Origin: Actinotalea sp. Marseille-Q4924 | GTDB taxonomy: Bacteria > Actinomycetota > Actinomycetes > Actinomycetales > Cellulomonadaceae | Direction of reading: 5' to 3' | Length of the DNA: 64,000 nt | NCBI RefSeq assembly: GCF_916618755.1 | Contig: NZ_CAKAKB010000006.1 | Location: 124,001-188,000, forward strand | Shown here: positions 51,205 to 60,080 of the stretch, one piece after another | Layout: each line of letters opens with the position of its first letter | How positions within the stretch are numbered: position 1 is the stretch's first letter | Notes under the pieces: generated by a model | Database searches by the model: none | The model's input: only the letters and a program-made list of their open reading frames with translations | Told to the model about the DNA's origin: nothing | Program-made: the position numbers and the translations under genes

Positions 51205-52103
51205 CCCTTGAGACCCGAGCGGGACACGCCCTCGATGATGAAGCGCTGGAGGAACACGAAGAGGATGAGCACCGGGACGGAGGCGATGACCGCCCCGGCC
51301 ATGAGCAGGTCGTACCGGACCGCGTTGGCGGACTGCAGCGTGGACAGACCGGCGGGCAGCGTCTGCATCTCCGGGCTGAACAGGACGTAGACCGGCCAGA
51401 GGAAGTCGTTCCAGTTGGTCAGCAGGGCCAGCAGCGCCAGCGTCGCGAGCGCCGGCCGGGACAGCGGCAGGATGACCTTGACGAAGATCTGCAGCGGGTT
51501 CGCGCCGTCGAGCCGCGCCGCCTCCTCGAGCTCCTCCGGGATCGACAGGAAGAACTGCCGCAGGAAGAACACGCCGAACGCGGAGGCGGCGGTCGGCACG
51601 ATGACCGCCGCGAGGGTGTTGAGCCAGCCCATCTCACCGACGATGAGGTAGTTCGGGATGATGAGGATGACGGGCGGGACGAACAGCGTCCCGATGATCA
51701 GGCCGAAGACGATGCCCCGACCCCGGAACTGCATGCGGGCGAGGGCGTAGGCGGCCATCGCCGCCGTCGCCACCACGAGCGCCGCGTTCGCCAGGGCGGC
51801 GATGAGGCTGTTGGCGAACCAGCGCAGCACGGGTGTGCCGCTGGAGTTGAGGATCGAGGAGTACGCGTCGAGCGAGAAGGGGTTCGGGATCCAGGTCGGA
51901 GGGAAGCCCGCCGCCTCCCCGCGCGTCTTGAACGACGTCACGATCATGAAGATGAGCGGGCTGATGAAGATCAGGCCGAGGACGACCAGCAGCACGTACC
52001 GCAGGACGGTGCGCGGCGTGAGCTGCTTGCGTCCCTTCTCGGAGTCCGTGGGGATGGTGCTCGGGTCGGTCGCCCCGTGGACGCCGGATGTCGTCGTCGT
52101 CAT
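51201..52103 (-). CDS. Sugar ABC permease, MalG type (second importer)
   Basis: 300 residues, six helices; EAA loop EAARLDGANPLQIFVKVILPLSRPAL; C-terminus QRFIIEGVSRSGLKG is typical of the subunit. Start overlaps the MalF-type stop as ATGA, and its own stop overlaps the GH43 start. Forms the channel with the next gene and delivers oligosaccharide to the cytoplasm. Confidence 0.93.
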   Translation of the reverse strand: MTTTTSGVHGATDPSTIPTDSEKGRKQLTPRTVLRYVLLVVLGLIFISPLIFMIVTSFKTRGEAAGFPPTWIPNPFSLDAYSSILNSSGTPVLRWFANSLIAALANAALVVATAAMAAYALARMQFRGRGIVFGLIIGTLFVPPVILIIPNYLIVGEMGWLNTLAAVIVPTAASAFGVFFLRQFFLSIPEELEEAARLDGANPLQIFVKVILPLSRPALATLALLALLTNWNDFLWPVYVLFSPEMQTLPAGLSTLQSANAVRYDLLMAGAVIASVPVLILFVFLQRFIIEGVSRSGLKG

Positions 52104-53065
52104 CGCGTCTTCCTCTCCCGGAACAGCCAGAACACCACCACGCTGAGGACCATGAGGAACGCCGTGAGCACGTAGCTCATCGCCGCGGCACTGCCCATGG
52201 AGAAGTTCCGCAGCCCCGTCTCGGCGATCTGGTAGATCGCCGTCCGCGTCTCACGGCCGGGCCCGCCCTGGGTGATGAGGTAGGACTGCCCGAACATGTT
52301 CGCCGAGGCCAGGATCGTGATCATGAGGATGAACGCCAGGACCGGACGCAGGCCCGGGAGCGTGACGTTCCAGAACTGCTGCCACCGTGAGGCGCCGTCC
52401 ACGCGGGCCGCCTCGTACAGCTCCTGCGGGATGTCCTGGAGCGCGGCCAGGTAGATGACCGAGTTGTAGCCCAGCGTCCACCACACCGTGACGCCGACCA
52501 GGGCCACCCACGCCGCCGGCAGCGACGTCGTCCAGGCGGTGCTGTCCGGCAGGCCGAGGATGCCCAGGTAGTAGTTGATCAGCCCGATGTTCGCGTCGAG
52601 CAGGTAGCGCCACAGCACCGCGACGACGGCGACACCGAGGACGTAGGGCGCGAAGTACACCGCGCGGAACAGGTTCCGCCCGGGGAACTTCTGATTCATC
52701 ACCAGCGCCACGAGCAGTGGCAGCACCATGAGGAGCGGCACGCTGGCGGCGGTGAAGATGGCCGTGGCCTGCATGGACTGCCAGAAGGTGTTGAAGATCA
52801 GCGAGCTGCTGTCGAAGAGCTCGGTGTAGTTCTCCAGCCCCACGAACGGCTTGCCCGGCAGGGTGTAGTCCCACCGGTGCAGGCTGATCCAGAAGCCCAG
52901 CACCACCGGCAGGATGACGAAGGCCCCGAAGAGGAGCAGGTAGGGCGCCAGGAAGAGCCAGGGGGTCAGCTTCCCGTGCTTGACGACGCCGCGTCGCGGC
53001 GCCCGTTGGTCCTTCCGCACGGAGTCCACCGTGTCCCCGGGCGCCGCGACGCGCGTCGTGCTCAT
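52100..53065 (-). CDS. Sugar ABC permease, MalF type (second importer)
   Basis: 321 residues, basic N-terminus then six helices (LTPWLFLAPYLLLFGAFVILPVV first). EAA loop YEAARVDGASRWQQFWNVTLPGLRP. Shorter external region than the MalF of the first importer. Six bases after the binding-protein stop, so within one operon. Confidence 0.93.
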   Translation of the reverse strand: MSTTRVAAPGDTVDSVRKDQRAPRRGVVKHGKLTPWLFLAPYLLLFGAFVILPVVLGFWISLHRWDYTLPGKPFVGLENYTELFDSSSLIFNTFWQSMQATAIFTAASVPLLMVLPLLVALVMNQKFPGRNLFRAVYFAPYVLGVAVVAVLWRYLLDANIGLINYYLGILGLPDSTAWTTSLPAAWVALVGVTVWWTLGYNSVIYLAALQDIPQELYEAARVDGASRWQQFWNVTLPGLRPVLAFILMITILASANMFGQSYLITQGGPGRETRTAIYQIAETGLRNFSMGSAAAMSYVLTAFLMVLSVVVFWLFRERKTR

Positions 53066-53071
53066 GGTCGA

Positions 53072-54418
53072 TCAGCCCCCGAAGCTCTCGAGGTTCTCCT
53101 CCATGAGGGAGGTGGCCCGTTCGGCTGCCTGCTCCAGCGCCTCCTGCGCCTCCGCCTCACCGAGGATGACCTTGGAGACGGCCGGCTCGAGCGCCTCCGC
53201 CTGCACGGTCCCGATGCCGGGCACCGCGGGGAGGAACCGCATGTTGTCGATCATCTCGGCGATCGGCTCCTGCGGCATGCCGGCCACGGCCTCGGCACGC
53301 ACGGACTCGCGCGCCGGGATCATGCCCGCCTGGGCCCAGGTGCCGGACTGCTCGCTCATCCAGGCGAGGAAGACCTGCGCGGCCGCGTACTTGTTCTCGT
53401 CCGCCGTCGCCTGCTTCGTCATGAAGAACTGGTGCGAGTTGGCCCAGAACAGCTGCTCGTCGAAGATCTGCGGGATCGGCGCCATGTCCCACGCCATGCC
53501 CGAGGCCTCGAGGTCGTTGATCTGCCAGATGCCGTCCCACGTGATCGAGGTCTCGCCGTTCTTGAACGCGACGTACTGGGAGTCGATGGCGACGTTGGAG
53601 GGGCTGTAGCCCTCCTCCACGATGCTGCGCTGCCACTCGAGCGCCTCCACGGACTCCGGCGCGCCGAAGTTCGCCGCGCTGCCGTCGGCCTCGTACGGGT
53701 CACCGCCGTTCTGCCACGTCAGCGACAGGTACTGCAGGTGGGCGGGCCACAGGGTGGGCATCCAGAAGGGCTGCTGGTAACCGGCGGCCTGGAGCGCGTC
53801 GAGCGCCGCCATGAACGACTCCTGGTCCGTGGGCGGCTCGGTGATGCCCGCGGCCTCGAAGTGCTCGGTGTTGTAGTACATCGCGAGCGAGTGGACGTCC
53901 AGGGGGATGCCGTAGCGCTCGTCCTGGTAGATGCCGGCGTTCCAGACCTCCTCGCTGAAGTCGTCGGCCGTCAGCTCGAGGGACTCGGTCAGGTCGTCCA
54001 GCGGGACGATGACGTTGCGGGCGGCGTTCGTGGCGAGCTGGTCGAGGTGCATGACCCCGACGTCCGGGCCCTCGCCGGCGTTCACGGCCGCGGGCACGCG
54101 CTGGTAGAAGTCTGCCCACTGGATCGTGTTGGACACCACGTTGATGTTCGGGTGCTCCTCGTTGAACTGGTCGACGAGCTCCTGCATGAAGGGGCCGTCA
54201 CCACCGGTGAAGCCGTTCCAGTAGGACAGCTCGACGTCCGGGCCGTCGTACTCGCCCGTGAACTCCCCGGCACCCTCGGGAGCCTCGCCGCCCCCGGCGA
54301 TGTCCTCGGGCGTGGATCCGCCGCCGCAAGCCGCCAGGGCGAGAGCTGCGGTGATCGACACGGCCCCTGTGGCCAGGAGCCGGCGCTTGCGGTCGCGCCG
54401 CGGCGCTGTGGTTCTCAT
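53072..54418 (-). CDS. Sugar ABC solute-binding lipoprotein (second importer)
   Basis: 448 residues from ATG 54418, GAGGAG upstream. Basic start MRTTAPRRDRKRRLL, lipobox ALAAC with Cys31. Family 1 binding protein: DVELSYWNGFTGGDGPFMQELVDQFN at the mature start, GPDVGVMHLDQLATNAARNV, YGIPLDVHSLAMYYNTEHFEAAGI, TSITWDGIWQINDLEASG. First gene of the importer-GH43 operon, with three operator copies upstream between 54500 and 54572. Confidence 0.93.
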   Translation of the reverse strand: MRTTAPRRDRKRRLLATGAVSITAALALAACGGGSTPEDIAGGGEAPEGAGEFTGEYDGPDVELSYWNGFTGGDGPFMQELVDQFNEEHPNINVVSNTIQWADFYQRVPAAVNAGEGPDVGVMHLDQLATNAARNVIVPLDDLTESLELTADDFSEEVWNAGIYQDERYGIPLDVHSLAMYYNTEHFEAAGITEPPTDQESFMAALDALQAAGYQQPFWMPTLWPAHLQYLSLTWQNGGDPYEADGSAANFGAPESVEALEWQRSIVEEGYSPSNVAIDSQYVAFKNGETSITWDGIWQINDLEASGMAWDMAPIPQIFDEQLFWANSHQFFMTKQATADENKYAAAQVFLAWMSEQSGTWAQAGMIPARESVRAEAVAGMPQEPIAEMIDNMRFLPAVPGIGTVQAEALEPAVSKVILGEAEAQEALEQAAERATSLMEENLESFGG

Positions 54419-54499
54419 CGTTGAGCTCCTCTTCGAGGTGGACCGGGCGCGTGCCCGGCGGGGCGGCCTTGCCCCTCCGACAGGACGTCCCGCCGGTTC

Positions 54500-54572
54500 G
54501 GTAAACCTTGTACCGACGTTCCTACCCCATCGCGGTAAACCTTGTACAGGCCATGTGGTAAACCTTGTACCG
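54500..54572. promoter_or_regulatory. Three copies of a LacI-type operator
   Basis: GGTAAACCTTGTACCG occurs at 54500-54515 and 54557-54572, and GGTAAACCTTGTACAG at 54534-54549. Each 15-base core is an imperfect palindrome (GGTA...TACC). Start-to-start spacing is 34 and 23 bases, roughly three and two helix turns. A related GGTAAACGTTGGAC lies at 62555 before the GH43 gene. The LacI protein encoded at 54807 is the likely reader. Confidence 0.85.
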
Positions 54573-54594
54573 ATCGGCCTGATCTCGCTAGCGT
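54565..54594 (+). promoter_or_regulatory. Candidate lacI promoter overlapping an operator
   Basis: TTGTAC (54565-54570) and TAGCGT (54589-54594) are 18 bases apart. The -35 box is inside the third operator copy, so the repressor would control its own gene and the downstream GH2 gene. Confidence 0.5.
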
Positions 54595-54806
54595 CAACCC
54601 GCAGGTCAGGTCCCGCCACCGGAGGATGGTCACAAGTAGGTCACGACGAGGTCATCCCAGGGGTGGCCGGCCCAGGCGACGGCCGGTGCCGGGGCACGGG
54701 GTCCGGCGGTCGACGAGGAGGACGCGGCACGGACACACGTGCGGCGAGGCCCGAGGACGGCGAGGATCGCAGTGCCGCCCACCCGGGGGCTGACGAGGAG
54801 GCGACG

Positions 54807-55841
54807 ATGGCTCGGATCCGACTGCAGGACGTCGCCGAGCGTGCCGGCGTGTCCATCAAGACGGTCTCGAACGTCGTCAACAACAAGGGCGCCATCACAC
54901 CCGCGACACGCTCGAAGGTCGAGGAGGCGCTCGCCGCGCTGCAGTACCGGCCCAACGTCGCGGCCCGCCACCTGCGCCGCGGCAACAGCGGCATGATCGC
55001 CGTCGCCCTGCCGGAGCTGACCCAGCCGTACTTCGCCGAGCTGGCCTCCGAGCTGGTCCGCGCCGCCAAGGCCCGGCACCTCACGGTCCTCCTCAACCAG
55101 ACCGACGGGCAGGTCGAGACCGAACGCGCGGTCGCCGACGGCATCGACATGCCGCTCATGGACGGCCTCGTCATGAGCCCGCTGACCCTGGGCGCCGAGG
55201 ACCTGCGCCGGCGTCTCGACGCCACGCCGCTCGTGCTCCTGGGCGAGCACGTCGACGCCGACTCCCCCGTGCCCCACGTCGCGATCGACAACCGCGCCGC
55301 CGCGACCGCCGCGACCCGGCACCTCGCCGAGATCGGGCGGCGGCGCATCGCCGCGATCGGGGCCAAGCGTGCCGAGGGTGACGCGACGCCCGCCGAGACC
55401 GCGCAGCTGCGGCTGGAGGGGTACCGCGACGCGCTGGCGGAGGCCGGCATCCCGTGGCGGGACGACCTCGTCGGCACGGTCACCGACTTCCACCGGGCCG
55501 ACGGCGCGGAGGCCATGCACACCCTCCTGGCGCTGCCCGAGCCGCCCGACGCCGTCTTCTGCTTCAACGACCTCCTCGCCCTCGGCGCGCTGCGCGCCCT
55601 GCGGGACCACGGCCTCACCGCACCCGACGACGTCGCCGTCATCGGGATCGACGACATCGAGGAGGGGCGCTTCTCGACCCCGAGCCTCAGCACGGTCGCG
55701 CCCGACAAGCGCGCGATCGCCGAGACCGCCATCGACCTGCTGCTGGGCCGACGGACCGACGAGGGGCCGCCGACCGCCGTCATCGGCCACTGCCTCGTGG
55801 TCCGTGAGAGCACCGGCGGCGCAGGAGGGAGCACGTCATGA
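54807..55841 (+). CDS. LacI-family regulator of the glycan locus
   Basis: 344 residues, GAGGAGG upstream. DNA-binding part RLQDVAERAGVSIKTVSNVVNNKGAITPATRSKVEEAL, hinge NVAARHLRRGNSGMIAV, then the sugar-sensing domain (PELTQPYFAELASELVRAA, DGLVMSPLTL, VAIDNRAAATAATRHLAEIG, DAVFCFNDLLALGALRAL, IGIDDIEEGRFSTPSLST). Divergent from the importer operon and coupled to the GH2 gene by an ATGA overlap. It probably releases the operators when the imported sugar arrives. Confidence 0.93.
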   Translation: MARIRLQDVAERAGVSIKTVSNVVNNKGAITPATRSKVEEALAALQYRPNVAARHLRRGNSGMIAVALPELTQPYFAELASELVRAAKARHLTVLLNQTDGQVETERAVADGIDMPLMDGLVMSPLTLGAEDLRRRLDATPLVLLGEHVDADSPVPHVAIDNRAAATAATRHLAEIGRRRIAAIGAKRAEGDATPAETAQLRLEGYRDALAEAGIPWRDDLVGTVTDFHRADGAEAMHTLLALPEPPDAVFCFNDLLALGALRALRDHGLTAPDDVAVIGIDDIEEGRFSTPSLSTVAPDKRAIAETAIDLLLGRRTDEGPPTAVIGHCLVVRESTGGAGGSTS

Positions 55842-57961
55842 CGCAGCCAGAGGAAGCCCAGGACGACGCCCGCGCGGACGCCGACGCCCACGCCGCCGCC
55901 GTCGAGGGCCACCCCGCGTCCGGTGTGCTGCGCGCGACGCGGCAGGACGGCTCGTACCCGCGACCGCAGCTCCTGCGCCGGCACTGGGCCGACCTCGGCG
56001 GACCGTGGGACTTCGCCCGCGACGCCGCGGGCACGGGCCTCGACGCGGGGTGGTGGACCGGTGAGGACGGGCCGTCCGACGCGGGCGGCGGGCCGTTCGA
56101 CCAGGTCATCCAGGTGCCGTTCCCGCCCGAGTCGGAGGCCTCGGGCATCGGCGACACCCGGCCGCACCCGGTCGTCTGGTACCGGCGGCGGATCACGGGG
56201 TCCGACCTGGACGCCGCAGGCGTCGACGTCCAGGGGCAACGGCTGCTGCTCCACTTCGGCGCCGTCGACCACACCGCCGACGTCTGGCTCGCCGGGCAGC
56301 ACGTCGGACGCCACGTCGGCGGGCAGACCCCCTTCTCCGTCGACCTCACCCCTGTCCTGCGGGAGCGGCAGCGGCGGCACGCGTCGGCGGCCCGAGAGCG
56401 GGGTGAGGCACCTGCCGGGTCCGAGGCCGGCGGGAGGTGGACCGACCTGCTCGGACCGGAGGGCCTCGCCCTGGTCGTGCGCGCCGAGGACGACCCGACC
56501 GACGTCGCCAAGCCGCGCGGCAAGCAGGACTGGAAGCCCGATCCGCACGTCATCTGGTACGACCGGACCTCCGGCATCTGGCAGCCCGTCTGGCTCGAGG
56601 CGGTGCCCGAGGTGCACCTGGAGGACCTGGCGTGGGAGGTCGACGTCCCGGACGGCTCCGTCACGCTGACCGCGCGCCTCAGCGCGGAGCCGCGCGCCTG
56701 CACGACGCTCGCCGTGAGCCTCCACCTCGGTGACGAGCTGCTCGCGGAGCAGCAGGTCCGGGTGCTCGACCGCGACGTGCGGATGCGCGTCGACGTGCCG
56801 CGCCAGGCCAACGGGCAGGGCTACGAGGAGATCCTGTGGTCCCCCGAGCAGCCGACCCTGGTCGACGCCGAGGTCGTCCTGCACGTCGCCGACGACGGCC
56901 TCACCGGCACCGGGTCCCCCCACGACCTCGAGGCCGACATCAGCGGCCTGACCCACCACGACGGCCCGCACGTCACCGACGCCGTCGCCTCGTACCTCGG
57001 CCTGCGCAGCGTGGAGGTGGCGCACGGCTGGCTGCTGCTCAACGACCGGCCGTTCTACCTGCGCTCCGTGCTCGAGCAGGGGCTGTGGCCGCAGTCGCTG
57101 CTCACGGCACCGAGCGCCGACGCGCTGCGCGACGAGGTCGAGCTCATCAAGGAGCTGGGGTTCAACTCCGCGCGCGTGCACCAGAAGGCCGAGGACCCGC
57201 GCTTCCTGTACTGGTGCGACCGGCTCGGCCTGACCGTCTGGGCGGAGACCGCGAACGCCTACGCATACTCGCCCCGCTCCGTGGAGCTGTTGACGCACGA
57301 GTGGCTCGAGCTCGTCCGCCGGGACCGCTCGCACCCGTCGGTCGTCGCGTGGGTGCCGCTCAACGAGAGCTGGGGCGTGCAGCACGGCGCGCACGACGTC
57401 CGCCAGCAGCACTACGGGCTCGGCCTCGCACACCTGACGCGCGCCCTCGACCCGACGCGCCCGGTCGTCTCCAACGACGGCTGGGAGCACACCGACTCGG
57501 ACATCTGGTCCGTGCACGACTACACCCCCGACGGCGACGCCATCCGCGCCCGGTACGGCACGCCCGAGTCCGTCGCGGAGCTGCTCCGCGGGGTGGGGCC
57601 GGCGGGCCGGCGCATGCTGCTCGACGACGCGGCGCCCACCGTGGACCGCGGGCAGCCGCTCATGCTCACGGAGTTCGGCGGGATCAGCTGGGCCGGCGGG
57701 CGTGACGACGCCTGGGGGTACTCGACCGCCACGGACGCGGACGACTTCGCCCGCCGCATCGGCGCCCTGCTCGACGCCGTCCGCGAGTGCCGGACGATCA
57801 CCGGCTTCTGCTGGACCCAGCTCACGGACACCGGTCAGGAGACGAACGGCATCCTGCACGCCGACCGCCGGCCGAAGCTGCCGGTCGAGGTGCTGCGGGC
57901 CCTGGTCACGGGCGAGGGCGGCCCCGGCCCGGCGGCCCTGCGGGAGGGCCCTGGTCGCTGA
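55838..57961 (+). CDS. GH2-family glycoside hydrolase
   Basis: 707 residues, no signal peptide, so cytoplasmic. Jelly-roll sugar-binding domain (RPQLLRRHWADLGGPWDFA, VWYRRRITG, GAVDHTADVWLAGQHVGRHVGGQTPF), Ig-like domain, then a TIM barrel from about residue 375. Acid/base Glu510 in VPLNESWG and nucleophile Glu612 in MLTEFGGISW are both present. Distinctive WKPDPHVIWYDRTSGIWQPVWLE places it in the large beta-galactosidase/arabinosidase-like GH2 group. It likely cleaves oligosaccharides delivered by the divergent importer. Exact sugar uncertain. Confidence 0.9.
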   Translation: MTQPEEAQDDARADADAHAAAVEGHPASGVLRATRQDGSYPRPQLLRRHWADLGGPWDFARDAAGTGLDAGWWTGEDGPSDAGGGPFDQVIQVPFPPESEASGIGDTRPHPVVWYRRRITGSDLDAAGVDVQGQRLLLHFGAVDHTADVWLAGQHVGRHVGGQTPFSVDLTPVLRERQRRHASAARERGEAPAGSEAGGRWTDLLGPEGLALVVRAEDDPTDVAKPRGKQDWKPDPHVIWYDRTSGIWQPVWLEAVPEVHLEDLAWEVDVPDGSVTLTARLSAEPRACTTLAVSLHLGDELLAEQQVRVLDRDVRMRVDVPRQANGQGYEEILWSPEQPTLVDAEVVLHVADDGLTGTGSPHDLEADISGLTHHDGPHVTDAVASYLGLRSVEVAHGWLLLNDRPFYLRSVLEQGLWPQSLLTAPSADALRDEVELIKELGFNSARVHQKAEDPRFLYWCDRLGLTVWAETANAYAYSPRSVELLTHEWLELVRRDRSHPSVVAWVPLNESWGVQHGAHDVRQQHYGLGLAHLTRALDPTRPVVSNDGWEHTDSDIWSVHDYTPDGDAIRARYGTPESVAELLRGVGPAGRRMLLDDAAPTVDRGQPLMLTEFGGISWAGGRDDAWGYSTATDADDFARRIGALLDAVRECRTITGFCWTQLTDTGQETNGILHADRRPKLPVEVLRALVTGEGGPGPAALREGPGR

Positions 57962-58018
57962 CGGACGGGTGTCCGGAAGCGGGATGCCCGTGTCGGCGGC
58001 CGTCCGTACGCTCCTGCC

Positions 58019-58873
58019 ATGAGCACCGAGATGGCGACGGTCGCGGACGCACGGCGGGAGCGCGTCGTCGTGGCATGCCGCGCGATGGTCGCCGCCGGCG
58101 GTCCGTTGACCGCCGGCGAGCTCGAGGGCCTCACCGCCGTCTCCGCGCGCCAGCTCGCCCGCGACTTCGCCGTCGTCGTCGGGGTGGCGCCGCGGGCCTT
58201 CGGGCACGCGGTCCGGACCGGGCGGGCGCGCGACCTGCTGCGCGAGCACGGGCAGGTGACGGACGCGGTGTTCGCCGCGGGCTTCGGGTCGACCCGAGCC
58301 TTCTACGAGACCGCCGGCCCGACGCTCGGCATGGAGCCACGGCGCTACGCGCGCGGCGGCGCCGGCCAGGCGCTGCGCTGGACCGCGGTGGACACCGACC
58401 TGGGGACGGTCGTCGCCGTCGCAGGAGACCTCGGGCTCACCGCCGTACGGATCGGGGACGACGTCGAGGCCCTCCTGGCGCAGGTGCGCGCCGAGCTGCC
58501 TGCTGCCTCGTTCGAGCGCGACGACGACAGCCTCGCCGGGCTCGCGGACGGGCTGCGGACCCTCGCCGCGGGCGGGTCGCCCGACCGGGACCTGCCGCTG
58601 GACCTGCACGGCACCGCGTTCCAGGCCCGGGTGTGGGCCGCACTGCGCCGGATCCCCGCAGGCCAGACCCGGTCGTACACGGAGGTCGCCGCGGAGATCG
58701 GCGCGCCGACGGCGGTCCGTGCGGTGGCGTCCGCGTGCGCCCGCAACCCCGTCGCGCTCGTCGTCCCGTGCCACCGCGTCATCCGTGGGGACGGGTCGAT
58801 GGGGGGCTACCGCTGGGGCCTCGCGGTCAAGGAGCGCCTGCTCGCCCGCGAACGCGAGCGGGCCGCGTCGTGA
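58019..58873 (+). CDS. AraC-type helix-turn-helix fused to O6-alkylguanine methyltransferase
   Basis: 284 residues, ATG six bases after TACGCT. Residues about 10-110 are an AraC-type DNA-binding domain (ELEGLTAVSARQLARDFAVVVGVAPRAFGHAVR, REHGQVTDAVFAAGFGSTRAFYE); residues about 120-280 are the methyltransferase with GTAFQARVWAALRRIPAGQTRSYTEVAAEIG and active Cys251 in VPCHRVIRGDG. It removes methyl groups from O6-methylguanine and may control its own regulon. The zinc-binding N-terminal methyl-phosphotriester domain of Ada is absent, so the activation signal differs. Confidence 0.92.
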   Translation: MSTEMATVADARRERVVVACRAMVAAGGPLTAGELEGLTAVSARQLARDFAVVVGVAPRAFGHAVRTGRARDLLREHGQVTDAVFAAGFGSTRAFYETAGPTLGMEPRRYARGGAGQALRWTAVDTDLGTVVAVAGDLGLTAVRIGDDVEALLAQVRAELPAASFERDDDSLAGLADGLRTLAAGGSPDRDLPLDLHGTAFQARVWAALRRIPAGQTRSYTEVAAEIGAPTAVRAVASACARNPVALVVPCHRVIRGDGSMGGYRWGLAVKERLLARERERAAS

Positions 58874-59904
58874 GCACCGGGGCGGTGGCCGCCGGGGCGC
58901 CGTCGGGCGCCCGGTCGTGGGTACCCGGCTACCTGGCGGCCGCCGTCATCTGGGGCTGCTCGTTCGCGTTCATCGCGGTGGGGCTCCGTGCCCTGACTCC
59001 GGTCCAGGTCGCCACGGCGCGGCAGGTGCTCGGTGCGCTGACGCTCCTCGCGCTGTGCCTGGTGCTGCGGGTGCCGCTGCCGCGCGGACGGCGCACGTGG
59101 GGCCACCTCGTCGTCGTCGGCCTGCTCCTCAACGCCGCGCCGGGGCTGCTCTTCGCGGTCGGGCAGCAGACCGTCTCCTCCGTCATCGCAGGCATCATCA
59201 ACGCGATGACGCCCCTGGCGACGCTCGCGGTGATCCTCGCGGCCTATCCCGAGGAGCGGCCGACCCGGCGGCGGGTCCTCGGCCTCCTGCTGGGGTTCGC
59301 GGGCGTCGCCGTCGTGATCGGGGTGTGGCGCGGGCTCGGCGAGGGCCGCTGGCTCGGCGTCCTGGCGTGCCTCGCGGCGATCACCTGCTACGGGCTGGCC
59401 CTGCCGTACTCCCGCCGCTACCTCACGTCCTCCGGTCAGCGGCCGCTGTCCCTGGTCACCGGTCAGGTGGTCGTGGCCGGCACGCTGATGCTCCCGGTGC
59501 TCGCGCTCACGGGCGTGACGCCGCGCGGGCCGGTCACGGTCGACGTCGTGCTGGCCGTGGTCGCGCTGGGCTCGCTGGGCACCGGTGTGGCCTACGCGCT
59601 CAACTACCGGGTCATCGCGATCGCCGGGCCCGGCACGGCGGCGACGGTCACCTACATCACGCCGGTGGTCGCGACGGTCGTCGGGGTGGCGTTCCTCGGC
59701 GAGCGCCTGCACTGGAACGAGCCCGTCGGGGCCCTGGTGATCCTGCTCGGCGTCGCGCTGGGGCAGGGCGTCCGCGGCCTGAGGCTGCGCCGCCCGGTCC
59801 CGCTGGGGACGGTGCCGGGGATCCCGGTGGGGACGTCGGCGAGCACGCCGGGGACGGTCGTCGCGAGCCCGCCCGGTCCCGGGGATCGCGCGCCCTCGCG
59901 CTGA
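58870..59904 (+). CDS. DMT-family (EamA) transporter
   Basis: 344 residues. GTG overlaps the methyltransferase stop as GTGA, so translation is coupled. Ten helices in two EamA repeats (YLAAAVIWGCSFAFIAVGL, VSSVIAGIINAMTPLATLAVILAA, GTAATVTYITPVVATVVGVAFLGERL). Substrate unknown. The C-terminal 45 residues are Pro/Gly/Ser-rich and probably disordered. Confidence 0.88.
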   Translation: MSTGAVAAGAPSGARSWVPGYLAAAVIWGCSFAFIAVGLRALTPVQVATARQVLGALTLLALCLVLRVPLPRGRRTWGHLVVVGLLLNAAPGLLFAVGQQTVSSVIAGIINAMTPLATLAVILAAYPEERPTRRRVLGLLLGFAGVAVVIGVWRGLGEGRWLGVLACLAAITCYGLALPYSRRYLTSSGQRPLSLVTGQVVVAGTLMLPVLALTGVTPRGPVTVDVVLAVVALGSLGTGVAYALNYRVIAIAGPGTAATVTYITPVVATVVGVAFLGERLHWNEPVGALVILLGVALGQGVRGLRLRRPVPLGTVPGIPVGTSASTPGTVVASPPGPGDRAPSR

Positions 59905-59933
59905 GCCACCGCGTCGGAAGCAGCGCGCACGGC

Positions 59934-59968
59934 GCGAGGGTGGAGTCGGACATCGACTCCACCCTCGC
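59934..59968 (+). terminator. Terminator of the methyltransferase-EamA operon
   Basis: GCGAGGGTGGAGTCG (59934-59948) pairs perfectly with CGACTCCACCCTCGC (59954-59968), loop GACAT, 30 bases after the stop. Confidence 0.85.
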
Positions 59969-60011
59969 ATCGGCCCCGACCCGGCGTGCGGAAGGGGCGG
60001 CTGTGGTGCGA

Positions 60012-60053
60012 GACGGGGGTCGGCCGGCGGAGCGCAGCCGCCCGACCCCCGTC
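60012..60053 (-). terminator. Terminator of the secreted GH43 gene
   Basis: GACGGGGGTCGG (60012-60023) pairs with CCGACCCCCGTC (60042-60053), 18-base loop, 28 bases past the GH43 stop. Stands back to back with the plus-strand terminator. Confidence 0.75.
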
Positions 60054-60080
60054 CGCGGTCAGGACCGGGTCAGGACCCGG

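Larger units (their letters stand above)
54419..54806. other. Divergent control region of the glycan locus (388 bp, no gene)
   Basis: Holds the ribosome site of the binding-protein gene, three operator copies, a candidate -35 box TTGACG (minus strand 54597-54592) for the importer operon, a lacI promoter and a 200-base untranslated leader before lacI. No further gene is seen; the leader has no obvious riboswitch. Confidence 0.7.
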
